A DNA stretch of 64,000 nucleotides from Oxyruncus cristatus (lineage: Eukaryota > Chordata > Aves > Passeriformes > Cotingidae): the NCBI GenBank assembly GCA_013399855.1, contig VXAY01002056.1:1975009-2039008 (forward strand), in the 5' to 3' direction. Shown one piece after another: positions 25,801 through 40,800 of this stretch (positions within the stretch are counted from its first letter, which is position 1; each line of letters opens with the position of its first letter). The translations under genes and the position numbers were made by a program. The notes under the pieces were generated by a model. The model made no database searches. It saw nothing but the letters and a program-made list of their open reading frames with translations, and was not told the DNA's origin.

Positions 25801-28800
25801 TAAAACACTGCCCTCTTAATTCTTCAATTAAGAAAGTATAAACTGTGTATTACATTTCTTATGTGTCTAATGGTTATGATACATCTTTGTTCTACTTTGG
25901 ATGTAGTTCAGTACTTCAGGCAACAAAAATGTACTAACATTCCTCAATAGAACGTAAAATTGTCTGCAAACACAGAGTGAATATCTGGTGAAGATTTTTG
26001 GACTATGTCCTAAGTAGGTCAGAAAAAGGTGTATAGTTACTTTAAAATGTGTAGTTCAACTTAGCTTTATACAATCTTAGAAAAACAGAGGGGATTACGA
26101 AAAGCATAGGAAATGATATCATCTGTCAAGCAGGGAAGGAACTTAAAAACCACAAACTGATCTCAATTAGAGCAAGCTATGCCAAGAGCTAATTTCCATT
26201 CCCACATGAAGACCAAAGCCATTTAAATAGTTTGAACTACACTCGAGATAAAAAGGTTAACAGTAGCTTATATGATGATTTTCATATAATTTGTTCAAGT
26301 AAAAGTAAAGCATATTTCCTCATTTTGGGATAAGGAGTGGTTTTACATATAACACACACACAAAAAAAGTTTCCATAATTTGTCCTACTGCTTCTCAAAA
26401 GAACTTTTCCAAGGCAAAATATTACTTCCTCCTTTTTGAACTAAAATCACTATGGGAGATTGCTGGGACACCAGTCATCTTTATTAAAATAAGCCATTTA
26501 AACCAGTAAGCTTTCTCCCTTATTACCAGGCAAGAAAATCTGCAGCATACAGTTGGTAAACTAATTACTTATTTTCTGCCTGCTTTTGAGGGAATGTTGA
26601 AAAGAGTATTTCCAAAATCATACCGACTATTCTGAAACATTACCCTTCCAAAAGTTTATAGAAACACATTCAAAGGCTGTCTGGAGCTCAGATGATGATG
26701 TTAAGAATGCATTTTTGAAAACTAGCATATTAATGCTGGTCCAGGTTCTCTTTTCTCAGCTATATCAACAATTCCGCTAATGTCAGTGGAGATATTCCGG
26801 TAAATGAAACAACCTGTTCCAAAATATCACACTGACAGAGACGCAAGGAAAAAGCCCAGGAATTACTACAAGGCTGATAAATCAATGCATATACCTTTGC
26901 CTTTATCTCAGCACGCACAGGAAATGTTAACATTCATAAATTATTGCTTTTAATCAATTACTGTTCTTTTTCACGTCTAATTTGTAAACAGTCTGCGCTG
27001 GAAATGTCTGAAGTCAAAACAGGAATAACTGCAGGAACACAACTTCATAACCCTGCAATAGAGCCAGCAAGACCAAACATAACCACACAGGCTTTGTGTG
27101 TGGGCAATAGTTGTACTTTTTATCAAAGTGAAACAACAAGCTCTCCACTTAAGCATAACAATTCCTGACTTTTAAAATAAATACCGGGTAAAAGTGAGTA
27201 AAGCCTTCATCACACCCGGAGCGCTACCACAACCACGGCCGCTCACGAAACGTGCAGGAGCTCACCAGGCAGGCGAAAGGTAACACACGTGCCGTCTACT
27301 CTGCGATCCCAAACTAAGGAACACGAGGTGCGAGGGTCTGTTTTCCTCAGGTGGGAGAAGCGGCGGAGCCGCTGGACCGGCACCCCGGGCCGGGGGCGCG
27401 GCGGGGCAGGCAGCGGGCACCGCAGGAGGGGCCGCCTCTCGCCTCCGTGCCACTGCCGAGGAAACGCTCCCAGCCCCGGCCGTGCATGACGCAGGGCTTC
27501 GCCTGCCAGGAGCTGTAAACAAGGAATGACGGCCTCATCGCATCCCAGATGCTCAGCGTGCTTTCTCTGTCGAGTGACTGACTCAGGAGAGAGATGGCAG
27601 CCAGCGCCAGGACGGGACGCGGGCCTGCAGCCCTGCAGTCCTGCACAGGGTGCAGAGAAAACCCGCAGCAGCCTCAGAAACTATGGAAACATTCAAAATT
27701 CAAGACCTTATGCCACCTCTGACAGCAGCAGAACACAAGAGAAGGGGCTGAGCTCCAGGTTTTACTGTCATTGAGTGGACACCTCCCATAGCACCCGAGG
27801 AGTGGGGTCCCGGGGTGCAGAGCCAAGGCTTGGGCTCAGTCCCCACTGCGGGAGGTCTCTGAGGAAGACTCTGAGTGGAAAGTCTCTGAGGAAGAGTTCA
27901 GTCCTCAGCTGTGCCTCTGATGCTGTGGCAGGGGAGTGGAGCAGGCGCTGCTTTGCACTCAGGCAGCATAAGGAGGTGGCTGGGGCACACAGATTGAAAA
28001 AAAAGGCCAAAAAAGCCACTTGTCTCCACCAGCTGCCGTCCCCAGCACCCAGCACAGCTCCCACTGCCTCTGTCACAGCTCCCTTCCTTCAGAGACAACA
28101 CTATCAGCAAACACCTTCTCTCTTTCAGCCAGCCCAAACCATTCTGACCACACTTGCTGGAAGCAAAACCAGCAGCTGAGCTCAGAAATGCACCTGACCC
28201 ATAACCCTGGGGGCAGCAAAGGGTGCCTGATGCCGAAGGAGACACCATCCTCCTCCTTCACCCCCTGCTCCCACTGGGCAGAGCAACAGCTCCAACAACG
28301 TGGCAGGATCATAGAGCATGAATACACCACAAACAGGGGCCCAGCTGCAGCACCAACACACAGCAGCCACGGTCCAGGCAGTCTAGGGGGCAGCAGCGAA
28401 GCCAGTACCACAGAGCTTGTCCTGCAGCATGGAGTGTGAGACACCTCCCGTGGCATGGAGTGTGGGACATCCCACAGCAAAGAGTGTGAGACATCTCTCA
28501 CAGCTGCACCTGTGCAGCATCAGAGCACCCACATATCAGAGCCGGGGGGAGACACCTCCACACTTGGCAATCTTATCACCAAGAATGCTGTAAGCTTACT
28601 CAAAAATTCCCTAATTACACAGAAATAACCACTACTCAGCCAGTAAGTTTACTGATGTCACTAAAAACCCTGCTGAGAAAACCACCAGTTGATCTTTTCA
28701 ACCACGAATCAGATTCCTAAAGCTGACTCGTAACCAGAAAAGTCCCAACAACTGACATGCGTGAGAATCAAACTCGGAGGCTTGGTTTTGCTCTCCAGTC

Positions 28801-31800
28801 CACATGCTTTCCGATCTGCATTAAAATATTTGATACCAACAGATAACCAGTCTATAAGAGTCACTGTTAATTTGGTTACTGTCTATGGGTGTACCTGCTA
28901 TAAAACCTGTGCCAAGTACTGATTCTTTAAATAGTAAAGACACGCGTAGCTTAAAATATTCAAAGGATGCTTCAGACACATGTCATATATCAGAAGCTAT
29001 ACATTTAATTCTGAGAAATCATGGCATTTTTACTCTTATTTATGATTTTTGTTTTGAATGTGAAAAACTTGTATCATTTACATTTTATTTTTTTATTATT
29101 TTAATCAGTTTTCTTCTCATGTGTTAAAACATATAATTAATATAAGCTTTCATGAATGCATATTCTGACAAAACATTAGTGTTACCAAAGGGAGTTGACA
29201 GTAACTGTTTGGTGTCAAACAGTCTTTTTGTGTTTATGTTTACTTTGTTTCCTAATAGCAGATCTAAGTCAGTGTGGTCTATTGTGTAAATATGTATTCA
29301 TGGATTTTGTCTACAGTGCCAACAAAGCAAAAAAAAAAAAAAAAAAGGCCAAAAAAGCCAAAAAAGTATGCTCTGTAAGTACTAATGATGTGCTGGATCA
29401 TAAAAAATATTACACAAGAGAGCACAGTGGAGTCTTTTCTCTCTACTGCTTAAGGACACTTTTGCTTTTAGAATTGGTAGGTTTTAATAAACAAAGAGGA
29501 TGTAACCACATACACAAAATGTATCTTAATTTATTGCAGAAATTGAACAAGATATAAACCGCATCTTTTTTAAGCCAACTGCTAAGTCTAATTGTAAAGC
29601 AACACTTAAAAGTGGGAAAACCAATGTAGCAATGCAAGGAAAATAATGTCAGCACTGAATGGGATTTATTATTAGTAGAATATTCATATCTAGGAGAAGT
29701 AATTATCAACAACCAAATTAGCTCCGTCACACAGGCTTAAGAAGCTGCTTGATCAGAAACTGTGGTTAAGTCCTGCACCCATTTATCTGTGCTCCTCCAA
29801 TGAAGGCTAAAACTATGGAGATCAATAGTAGAATATTTCAGAAAAGGAACCACAAGAAGAACTGTAACTTTATTCATACTTCATTTTTCTTTTACGTCTC
29901 TTGACTCATAAAATACTTCAGTGTGGCCAAACAAAAAAGTTAGGTAATACTAAGGCTCACTCATTCCTGCCTTTTATGAAGGTACCAAAACATGTAACAG
30001 ATGTAGGGATATATGTCTCCTTCTGTACCCTGAAGGGTACTTGGGAGGTCATACTTCCCTTTACTGGCTTACAAGGCTAAGGCATATGCACCTGGTAAAG
30101 CAGTAGCTGCTAACCCAGGCACGAACACACAGCCACAAATTCAGCACCATTTTGCACGCTTTCCTCCTTCCAGTACTCTTTGGGAACTCCATAGCTCCAT
30201 ACCCTACTCATGCTGGCCTCTCCCTAATAGACCTCACAGGAGCCTGAGAAAGGGGTTGAACTACAAAGAACAGTATTTTAGTACATGCCATTCCATTACA
30301 TTCCGCAGTTGTTTTTGTTTTTCCACTGTTGCTGGATGAAAAGGATGCTAAAACCACAAGCTGAAATGGTCAGTTACATGGTAAAACTCTTATCAACCAG
30401 GAAAGCAAAAAAAAAGGGCAAGGTAAAAAATACATATGCAAAGCAGATCACACATTGAGTTTCATAAGATATTCAGAACTAAAAGGATTACCATTTAGCA
30501 TAATATTACAGACCTCAGCTGAGTGCATCTCCCACTGACTTCAGTTAATATGTTGTTCAGAGAGTTAAGGGCATTTGTGGGAACGAGTTTCCCCCCAAAA
30601 TTCTTTCTGGAAACTTCACATTTCATATAAAAATCAAAATCTTCTATATTCTAAGAGGCAAGCACCACACTCAAATGAGAATACAGAGTAAATACTTTAC
30701 AGCTGGCATCTCAGATATGAACAGATATTATCCCAAACAAAATCCTACTTTATATCAAATACTCAACTCATGTTTAGCCATTGAGTTCTCTGGTTCACTG
30801 AATGAACTTAATTTTACTTATTTTTCCCTGGATTTGGAGAACCTTCCTTGGAAATCTGAAATCCAAACATTTCTGGGAAAAGTCATCTCTCTGAAAAGCT
30901 TCATTTTCAGAGCATCTTTTTTTTTCTGATGAGAAGTGTTCCATTTAAAAACCTTGACCAGCTCTGTACCTCTAGTACCTACAGAAGTGTCACCCGAATA
31001 AGGTCAGCAATATGAGATTCAGAAGGTGTGAACTGAGCCTGGCAAGGAAATGGAAGGCCTATTTAAGTAACATGGAGCATAGTGTCTTCCTTATAACCCT
31101 CAAAATCAGAGGAGAATAACAAAGCATGTCAAGTTCAGTCAGTTGTCAAGAGTCATCCATCATCACAACTTTGTGCTGTATACAAGTGTATGTCTACTGC
31201 TGAATAGACATAAGGCATTTTGCAGAAGCAAGGAAGACTGGAATTAGTGTTACGAAGTGCCAAATGAAAATAGCTTCCAATAAGACTGATTTGTTTTGAT
31301 TTGGCGAAGAAAGTGTCTCCAATAGCTGGTCTGTGAGTCACTCTTCAGTTTCATCATAGGAGGCTACACTTTCCTTCCTGTGGTAAAAGTATGTCTGGTG
31401 ACTCAGAGGTTATTTGTCTTAAATATTGACCACTGAACTATTTTACATACCTTAGTAGCTTCCCAGACTCAAAAGAGCAATATCAAAGACACAGAAGAAA
31501 TACTTACTTGATTTTGAACCACAGGAGGGGGCTATCTGACCATTTGGGCATGTGCACATGTTTGGTCTAGAGCAAAATCCATCCCCACAGGAATGTCTGC
31601 AGATTGCTATAAAGAAAACATAAATGCCTTTAAAATATGTTTCAAAAACCCCAAACACATAAAAAACCACCTGATAGAAAATTCAGTACCATAACAGAAA
31701 TACCGACAAACTCATTAAATTGCACACAACAGATCCCAAAACAGATCCCGAGCAGATCCTGTTCAGCTGCATCTTTATAGGGGACAGCTAAAACTAGACC

Positions 31801-34800
31801 TTCACCATCTGCTATGAAAAGGTCTGGGAACATGCCACAGGCCACAGTAGATATAGGGATATTTCCTTGCAAAAGGGAAACTGTTGTCCATTTTACCAGA
31901 CTAATCTTGAAGGAAGGATGGCACAGAGGCAGCATTACAATGCTTCCTTTATTTCTGCACCAGACACACAATAATTCCCAGCTGACAGCACGTTGCCTCA
32001 GTATCTCTGGAGAGTCTTATCAGCCTTAGGCAAAGTGCCTTGAGGAGTTATTTCTGGTATGCTGTTCCACTACACACAAGTATGGATATAGCACCATGAC
32101 GCATGTATATTTATATCCCTACATATATATTTCAGGGATATGGTCCAAACAAGCAGAGAAAATGTACTTGCTGGCCCAATGCTGTTGCCTCCTTCCCTTT
32201 ACTTAAACAGATTAACATATTCCACAGCTACTCACTCCCAAGAGTTCACACACCCCTTGGAACCCTTTACCACAGACTTAAACGGAACATGTGGATCAGA
32301 TTAATCCTTTGTTAAATACTGGTATCACATCACTGTGTTGTAGCCCACAAAACTTTGTAAATTGGCTTAATATACTTAAAATGGTAAAGAAATGTACAGC
32401 TGCTATTGAAAACATATAGCAACACATTTCAGTTCTGGTATACAATTAAAAATACCCTGACACAGAGGGACAAAGATAAACCTCAGTCATAACACATAAC
32501 TAGATTAACTTACGGACTATGCATTGGTTTCCACCAGGTAAAGTTTTCCATCCAGGGCAACAGTAGGCATTGTAACGTGATCCACACACATTTGGCCTGG
32601 GAAAAAAAGGATGAATTCTTACTTTTACCCAGAAATATATTTGAAAAGTAGATGCATAAAACCAGAAAAAGTGAATAGCTGCAATATACATTTCAATAAT
32701 TACATTTAGAATGTTGTACGTTTTTAGCAGAACTGTATGCCTGTGGTTGTTGGGGCTTTTAGGTAACACACACTTTTACAAATTGAAGATTACATTACAA
32801 ACACAAAACCAAATCAGTAATGTCTGAACAACAGCAACAGAATGGGCAAACCGTCTCATATCACTCCATATCTGAAGAAGTAACCATACAGGTTTTTGAG
32901 CAAAACTAACATTTAAATATAAAATAAGGGATCATATCCATCATCATTAATGAGTACAGAGGAAATCTAGTGCTCTTTGAGTGGTCATTTTTAAGCTTCA
33001 TGTTGCTTTCTCTTCCTTTCTCTAAAGCACTGTTACTGCTCCGTTTTGTCCATGAGCAAAACTATGTATGTATGACTGAAACATGCCAACCAGAACATCA
33101 GCCAAAAAAAAGAGTCAAGATGTGTGAATTACTAACTACCAAAAAAATCAAGGATGTGGGTGTATGTAGAGCGATAGGATCCTGTGAAATGAGTATGAAG
33201 GGTCTACTGCCCTCCTTAAATGATGGATCCATAGGACTTTTTCTTTCCAGCTCTTTCCTCTCATACACATTTCCCCTGTCAAATAACTTTATCACTGGAG
33301 TTTACAGTGAAAGCTGACAGGACATGACACTATTCCTATCATGATTTTATTGGTAAAAATAGAAAAGTTGAAATTATTCTATGCCCCTCACAGATAATAG
33401 ATCTTTTAAATCTATCTTGTCCTATTTATGTCACACACCTATCCATGCAAATAAAGCTGGTAAGAATAGCTTCAAAAATGGCAATATGTGCCTTCTTTTG
33501 TTTTATGTCTAATAATCTTACCAGAGGAAAATTTTACAACCTCTAGTAATATTGTGAGCAATTATCAATAGATTAATGCAGCTAGAGCTAGCTATAAACT
33601 TCCTAGAAACTGCTTTATTAAAATACTATATACAGATTAGAGATAGATTTAAGTGTTTGCTGTTTTAGGAAGGGGTCTCTATTATTATTTTGTCCTTAGT
33701 CTTTCAGAAAGTTCTTCATTTCTAGTAATGCAATGTCTAAGTAAACAATAGTTACCTCATATGGTGAGGCAATTCAAGACAAACAATCTCAATATATACA
33801 AACATTTCTTTATGCACATTTTCTAATTAACGAATTTTTTATACTGTATTTGTTTAGGGATATGCATTGCTAATGCAGTTTCAGGTATTCTGATTACACC
33901 AGTTGCTGTGACACTTACTCTTTCCAATTACATGTTTGGCCAGAAACTACTTAAGTCAAAGCAAGCACTGCCATTACCTTCCTCTGGTTCTGGATATTTA
34001 CAAAGTGGTAACTGAGGTGAATGTGACCAACACAATTGGACTTGTTGCAGGGCCCTTTTCTCTTCCTGCAACCGGTGTTAGAGACTCAAAGTCTTATTCA
34101 TTTAATTCCAATGTATTCAGTTTTAGTAATGTCAGCTACTTCCCTGCAGGGCTATAACCATGTAACTTTCCTAGAGCTCCCTGTTCATCAATGCCAAATG
34201 TTGCTCCACGATCATCTGCCAAGTAAGACTGGCAAGCAGACAAGTGAGATTGCTTTTCACCTTCTCCAGTCAGAAGAAATAATAGAACTTATTAAGACAG
34301 ACAGAGTGGGTTTGTTGCTACCTGTTACAACCTACGGGCATAAACCACCCATTTCCCATTCCGCTTGGGGAGAACCTATAAAGGGCTGACCATAGAGCGA
34401 TGTTTACGTACTCTGTCAAATTTCAGTCTCAGCAAGTACATGGCTTTGGGGACCATCTGGTCTATGTTAAGAGTCAGGAGCAGATTTCTGTGCCACAGAG
34501 AAACCCGGTTTTAGAAATCCGTTTCCAAAATGGGACTCCGGAAAACCTAGATGTGCCAGCAACCATGAAGTCAGAGACCCCGGGAGCCTTGAAGCTGTGC
34601 ACAGGGCAGGCTAAGCCGCACACCTAAGAGGCTCCAACTCGGATGCAGTGTGCTTAGCTTTGAAAAAAAAAAAATTTAAAAAAGTCATCAGACTGTACTT
34701 CCATGGAACAATTTGAGCCTGACAAGTGCATTTTCCAGTGGAACACTTCTCGTCAGAAAGCTGCTGTGTAGCTTATAAAAGAAACCTATATTAAAGTCTG

Positions 34801-37800
34801 AATGCCACTCTTTTGAGATGGAGGGAGTGTTCTGAATTTGTGCACATTTGTAAAATGTCTTTGAAAATAATTAATTCTGAAGGTTGAATTCACTGATATT
34901 TATGAGGTGATCAGACACTATAGCAATAAATCCCCATAAATAAATAAAATATTCAAGGTAATAACAATTTACCTCATGTAAAATCATGGAAACCATCAAT
35001 CAAATTGTCCAGGCTCTATCGTGGTACTTATTTTAAACAATTACCCACTGTTGTATTAAATAGAGCATATTTTCCTGCTGATACTATAAGCTATAAATAC
35101 TAAACAAGTATTTTATATTCTTACAAAATTGTTTTTCTGAGCAGCACTGCAAACTGATTTCAGTTATAAAATCTGATTTGGAACGATAAAATAAGCAAAA
35201 ATGCATCTATAGACCCTCAAACAACCTACAACAGCTTCCTTTCACTCCAAAGCCCAGAGGAGGGAGAGAACATCTCAGAACAAAGCTGTTCCCTTTGCAA
35301 TTTAAAAAAAGACAAGTCTTTCATGTTATTTTATAGTCACTTAACTTGTAAAGTATAAAAGGATTTCTGTAATGGTATGGTGCTGAGACAGGATGGCTGA
35401 TGCCCAGAGTTTCATCAAAGATGTCCAAAGTAAACAAGAAACTATGTCTTTGATTAATGATACACAAGTACAAATTCAGTAGCAAAGTGAGTTGAGCAAT
35501 TATCAAAAGACATTAGTCATCAACTAGAAAAATCTTAGAACAGCAGAGAGAAAAAAGTTCATCTGGAAATTCTGATAATTATCACTTGAGAGTGATAGGT
35601 TTGCATAGATATTGGCAGCATCTGTGTGCACCAAATTAGAAGACATTCTTTTTCAGAAACAAGCACAGGGACTCTACACCCCCATTACAAAGTCAAGCCT
35701 TGTCTGTCCTATCCCCATTTGTAGGGATGGAGCCTGGGCACAACTGCAGCATCAGCTCCTTCAGAGGGACACCCGCGGTCCTGCCCCAGGTCAGCACTGT
35801 GGGGCAGCACAGCCTCTGCCTGTCACACCTTCTCCAATACATGGTCTCTTTTCTCCATGGGGCAACACTGACATCATCTCACAGAACGGACCAACCGGAT
35901 CTGTCCCTCCCTTGCTACTGCTGCTTCCAATGCCCTGTCTGAACTGCACACCACTACCCAGACTCCGGGGGTGGATCTGTGGAGCAGGCACACAAATGTA
36001 AAATGATAGGAAGCAAATCATGCTAAGTTTGGCAGCACTTTCTTATCAGATATAACAAGGCAGCGAGGGTATGTGACAGCCAGAGAAGGGAGGGAGGTGT
36101 TCAAAAGCCCTGTGTGAAGCCAGCAGCAGAGAACACCCCCCAGCCTGGGAATGGTGGGGGCACCTCTGGCATTGTGACTGTTCCCTCCAGGGTCCCGGCA
36201 GAGACACAGTCAGAGCCCCGTGCTGCAGCCTGTCAGGGGGGCCTGCTAATTCTGCACATCCTCACTCTGCCCTGCCCGTGACCCCTCAAGGAAATTACAG
36301 CCCTCTCCCGAAGAAAGCATTGCCCATCTGCAGCTCCCATGGGAGGAAGAGTTTCTGGCACTGCTGTGAGCGAAGCTTCAGGCAGAAGTTTTGTCAGCAG
36401 CACTGCCATGCACCAGCCAATGCTGGCGTAATCCGGGCTGAATCAAACCCAAAGCACGGGTCTCAAATAAATTAGACAGAGACCAGACAGAGTGGGCTGA
36501 GAGCAGCTGAGTGAGTAAGAGAGACAGCTGATCACCAGCTAGAGCTGAGCTGAGATGCAGGGATAGTGGGAATGGTTTCTAAGCATTCCCTCAATGTACT
36601 TTTCCTAGGAAAAGACACAGCTATTCTTTCTTGCAAGAAAACATTTCATGAACAACTTCTATTATCTATTTTGCTGCAGTGGCTACCATATCTTTAACAT
36701 AATATAGGGACCCAGTCTTCTGACAGAAGAGATACAATTTAAAGCAACATCATCAGCCAAGGATTATTTTTAGAGAAGCCTTTGTCTATTTTTCTTCTTA
36801 CGTGGGTAACTCTGGTACCTGCTAAAACTGTACACAGAACTATTTGCTGATCATTTCCACCTAAAATAGGAGTGATGCTTCCATGTCTGCACTGGAAGTT
36901 AAAAAGAAGACAAACTGCACCAGAAAAGTTGGGGGTTGGTCTTAGAAATGTGGTTGAGTATAACCAAATTACTAAGAAATAGTAGCTAAGGCTCCAGAAT
37001 GTGAAGTGGAATAGCTTTTAGTAGTAACTTTCGAGAGACACAAAATCAGATCTAAATACCTTTTGTTGTAAAACAGCTTAGGTACCTACCTAAACTTCTC
37101 AGTGTTTCAGAGTAAATACTAAATATACAGAGTGACTGAGCTCTGCTGACTCCACTGGAGCTTTACTCAGCTCTCCCACATAACCAAGAACTTCCATCAC
37201 CAGAGACACTCCAAACTTTAGTGGACACAGCCATGAGCAACCTGATTTAAGTTCACCCTGCTCTACGCGAGGGTTGGACCACATGGCCTTCCAAGATCCC
37301 TCCTCACCTAAATGACAGAAGCCAGGTACTTCATGCAGGAATTAGAGGTCAATATCTAAAGCATCTCATTCAGCTGCGCTGGCGCCTACCTCTCCTCCAA
37401 GGAGCAGCAGAGCTGAAAGCAAAGCAGAAGCGGGAAGGGAAGATCTGGTTCCTAATGGGATGCAGCAGCCAACAGCTACAGCACGTGATGGGCAGCTGTC
37501 CCAAGCCACCTGCAGCCCTGACACACATCACTCGGCACCAAGAGCCCAGGGAAGAAGCCTGGTTGTGCTTTGAACTCACTGCTTTCAGTGAGTACATCCA
37601 CAAACTGAGACATTTAAGTATGGATGGGATGGAACTAAAACCACAGACACACGTCGGCATTTAACGTGCAGAGGCCCCATTTCCAGGCACCCCAAATAGT
37701 TTAAACATGGATTGCTTTTCTGTTGTTTAGCTAAATATTATAAAAATGGGATGGTCTTATCACTGTGCTCTTTTTCTTCATGCAGTGAAGATTATTAAGA

Positions 37801-40800
37801 GAACTCTTGAAGCCACCTAGGAAAAGTTAGGAAACAATGCCAGATTCTGAAACAAATGCAAAATTTAGCTTCTATTATCCTTTCAAGAATAAGCATGCAT
37901 TTTTAAGCAAAATATATTTTTTACATAAAAAGGATTGCGTCTGATGTACTCATTTTTGCCCCGCAATAAGCGAGCCCGTGCCATGCAGAGAGCCTAATAT
38001 GATAACTATGTCTCACTCTGACAGTAAGGATACCGCTGTCCCAGAATCCTGGCTCAGTCCAACTGAAGAAATAACACGCTGAGCAGCTCTACGGGTATCT
38101 TTGGCTCCAGCCTATGTGCAAGTCAAGAGTTCAAAATGACATGCAAGTTTCCTGCAGCAACACTGAACACTTTTCTAACCCCAACCTCCATCACACACTG
38201 TGACAGCTAAATACAGCAATCCAACAACAGCATTTGACATTAAGTGAATTCTTCCGCACTTGCTCTGGAAGTCTGACCATGTCTTTTGCAGGGACACACT
38301 CATCTAACCTGACAGCCAGGCATTGTTCTCATTCAGAGCCAGGGACAGACGCGTTTCTGGCATGTATTCCTTCATTGTTCCACTTGAGAATGTCGACGGG
38401 TCCAGTTCAAAACCCAATCTGCATGGCTGGGTAAGACACATAAAGTACAAGTATGCCACCACAAGAAACTATCTGCTGGGCCAGACAAGTACAGAGGGAA
38501 AGCAGGAGAAATCCATCAGGTACTTTCTTAAAACAAACAAATAAACACACACACAGGGGAAAAAAAAAAAAAAAAGAAAGAAAAAGAAAAAAAAAAGTAC
38601 TTTCAGAGGACAAGAAACCATAGCCTTTTCTACCCTGGTAGCAGTAAACAGTAAACAGCATCCCATGGGAAATGGATGTAACTGTGGACTAGGACAATGC
38701 TTAGCTCTCCAGATGTCACTTCCAACAGGGCAACAGGGAAAGACCACTTCCCACCTCCAGCTCTACTTCCCACACTCACCATGTACATGCTAATGGCTGT
38801 CAATAGAGGCAACCCTCGAACAATTTCCCAAGGGAAATCACGGAGGAGAGCTCAGGATTTCTGCCAGTCTGCACTGCGCACCAAGCTGAGCAGCAGGACA
38901 ACTGGCCAGCCAAAGCCAGGGCTAACCAGCCCCTTGTTGAGGGTTTCCTGGAGGCTGTGGGATGTGCTGGTGCCACCCACCATTCCCACCATGAAGGAAA
39001 CACAATCCTTTAGGGAGCCTCATAAACCTGACCCTTCCATCAGTACTTGTCAGTGAACGCCCTGAGGTGTTAAGCAATGCTCTTAACTTGTGTGTTAAGT
39101 GCTCTCCCTTAGGCTACTGGAAGATTTATTTTAGGTAATATATCAGTGTTTCTCCTCCTCCCTTGACTTCACACTGTAATCTACCCTCTGCCTTTCTTCT
39201 TGCTGCGACGGTGATTCCACATTTTCAAAAGGTCCGTTACTTGCATCTCTGCCTTAAGGAAACAGGAAAACCCTGTTGATACTGATCCCACTCTTTTAGT
39301 TCACCTTTGTCCCTAGCAGACACTGGTAATTTACTCTGTATACAGGGAAGAGAAAAAGATGGGAAATTAGTGGGAGAAACAAAGAAAGAGAAAAGAGACA
39401 GGAAAATAATGTTCCTGAAAGGAAACAAATTTGAGTTTGAAACCTCAGCTAAACATCACTGGATATTCTGATGTCCTCCAGCAAAACATGAGAGAGAGGG
39501 AAGCTTAAAAAAGAGGATGAAAATGATTAAAACTGTAGACAAAAGAACTGTGGCTTTCATTTGGTATTTCTGAGGCTTTAATGGTCATGAATCATTTCAT
39601 AAAACGAGAAGTAGAAAGGAAAACAACAGATTCTCCAGCAAGTCAACATTCAAAATATTCTTCTAGATAAAAGCTAGAACTCCTTTATACTTCAGTGAAG
39701 ATCTATAAGCAAAACCAGAAGGCAGAGGTTTTAATTTGACAGGCTACATTTTACATCCCAGTGTACCTTCCAAAGAAGAGCCCAACTTTACTGAACTGTC
39801 ACAAGAAAGCAAATGATTCTCCTCATGCCTCTACCTGCACACCAATCTTAGCATGAATGAGGCTGCTCAGTAGGTCTGAAATCCTAAAATTAAGTAAACA
39901 AAACTAAGTGGGAAAGTCAGAATGGATGAGAAAACAATCAAAGGAGGCATTCACAATACAAGATCATAAAGCTACAAATACCTTTTCCAGCACAGTGCGA
40001 TGGTTAATCAGAAACACTCCATGCCACAATTTTTCCATTTTACAAAAATATTTAATGAGTCTGGGGAGTAAGACCAAAGTGTCAGACATGCACCTCTATC
40101 TTCTTCATCTTTCGGGTTCAGCAGGCAAATGAAGAAAATGAACAAGATGGAAGTCAATCTTATTGCTAATGATTCATTTCTTACTATTTCTATATTCACA
40201 TTTAAAGACCTCAAGCTCCTAAAGTCTTGTTTAAGTAGAGATGGCCTCCTATGATCCAATATCTACTACATTTCTACCAAGAGGAAGTTCTCCTGTTGAT
40301 CCACATAGCTGAATACTTGGGATCTTTCATTTTGGGTAGCACTATTGTAATTATCACAGGTTGTTTGAGTCCATGAACATATTTAAAGTGAACCTTGTCA
40401 ATACTTATACTGAAGTTCACACACTAAACATTCAAGTTTGTAGGATGGAAGATGAATGACAAAGACTGTCCTAAGTGAGCAGCACTGCTGAGAAACACAC
40501 CACAGGAAAGGAAAACAAGCTTACAGGAAAACAGAAGCTGCAGTTTTATCCGATAAGGATGACTGTAAATGAAGCTGACAGATGGACTCTCCCTGCCAAA
40601 CCGTAACCCAGTGATCCTCCCGTTGCTCCCAAATAAACTGCGAGCGGCCCCGTGCTTACTCCAAGTCTGCATCCTGAGGCCCAGCATAGGTTCTGACACC
40701 ACTGCGTGAATCTGCACACAGAGTAGAAGCTCTCCCAGTTAACAAGGCAAACAGACCCAGATGCGACTGGATCTGGTGGACAACTTGTGGAACCACTACT

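Larger units (their letters stand above)
24491..31507 (-). other. FBN1: FBN1 intron 4
   Basis: A 7.0-kb intron between EGF-like exons 1 and 2. Its middle departs sharply from the AT-rich surroundings: a CpG-rich block at about 27.2-27.63 kb, followed by GC-rich but CpG-poor sequence to about 28.5 kb with short tandem repeats. An A-run with GCC interruptions lies near 29.33-29.37 kb. No exon or RNA gene is recognised. Confidence 0.92.

Noticed and set aside
27262..28501. Many overlapping ORFs of 60-142 codons on both strands at the intronic CpG island and beyond.
   Set aside because: GC-rich DNA has few stops; the proteins are Ala/Arg/Pro or tandem-repeat artefacts with no recognised domain.
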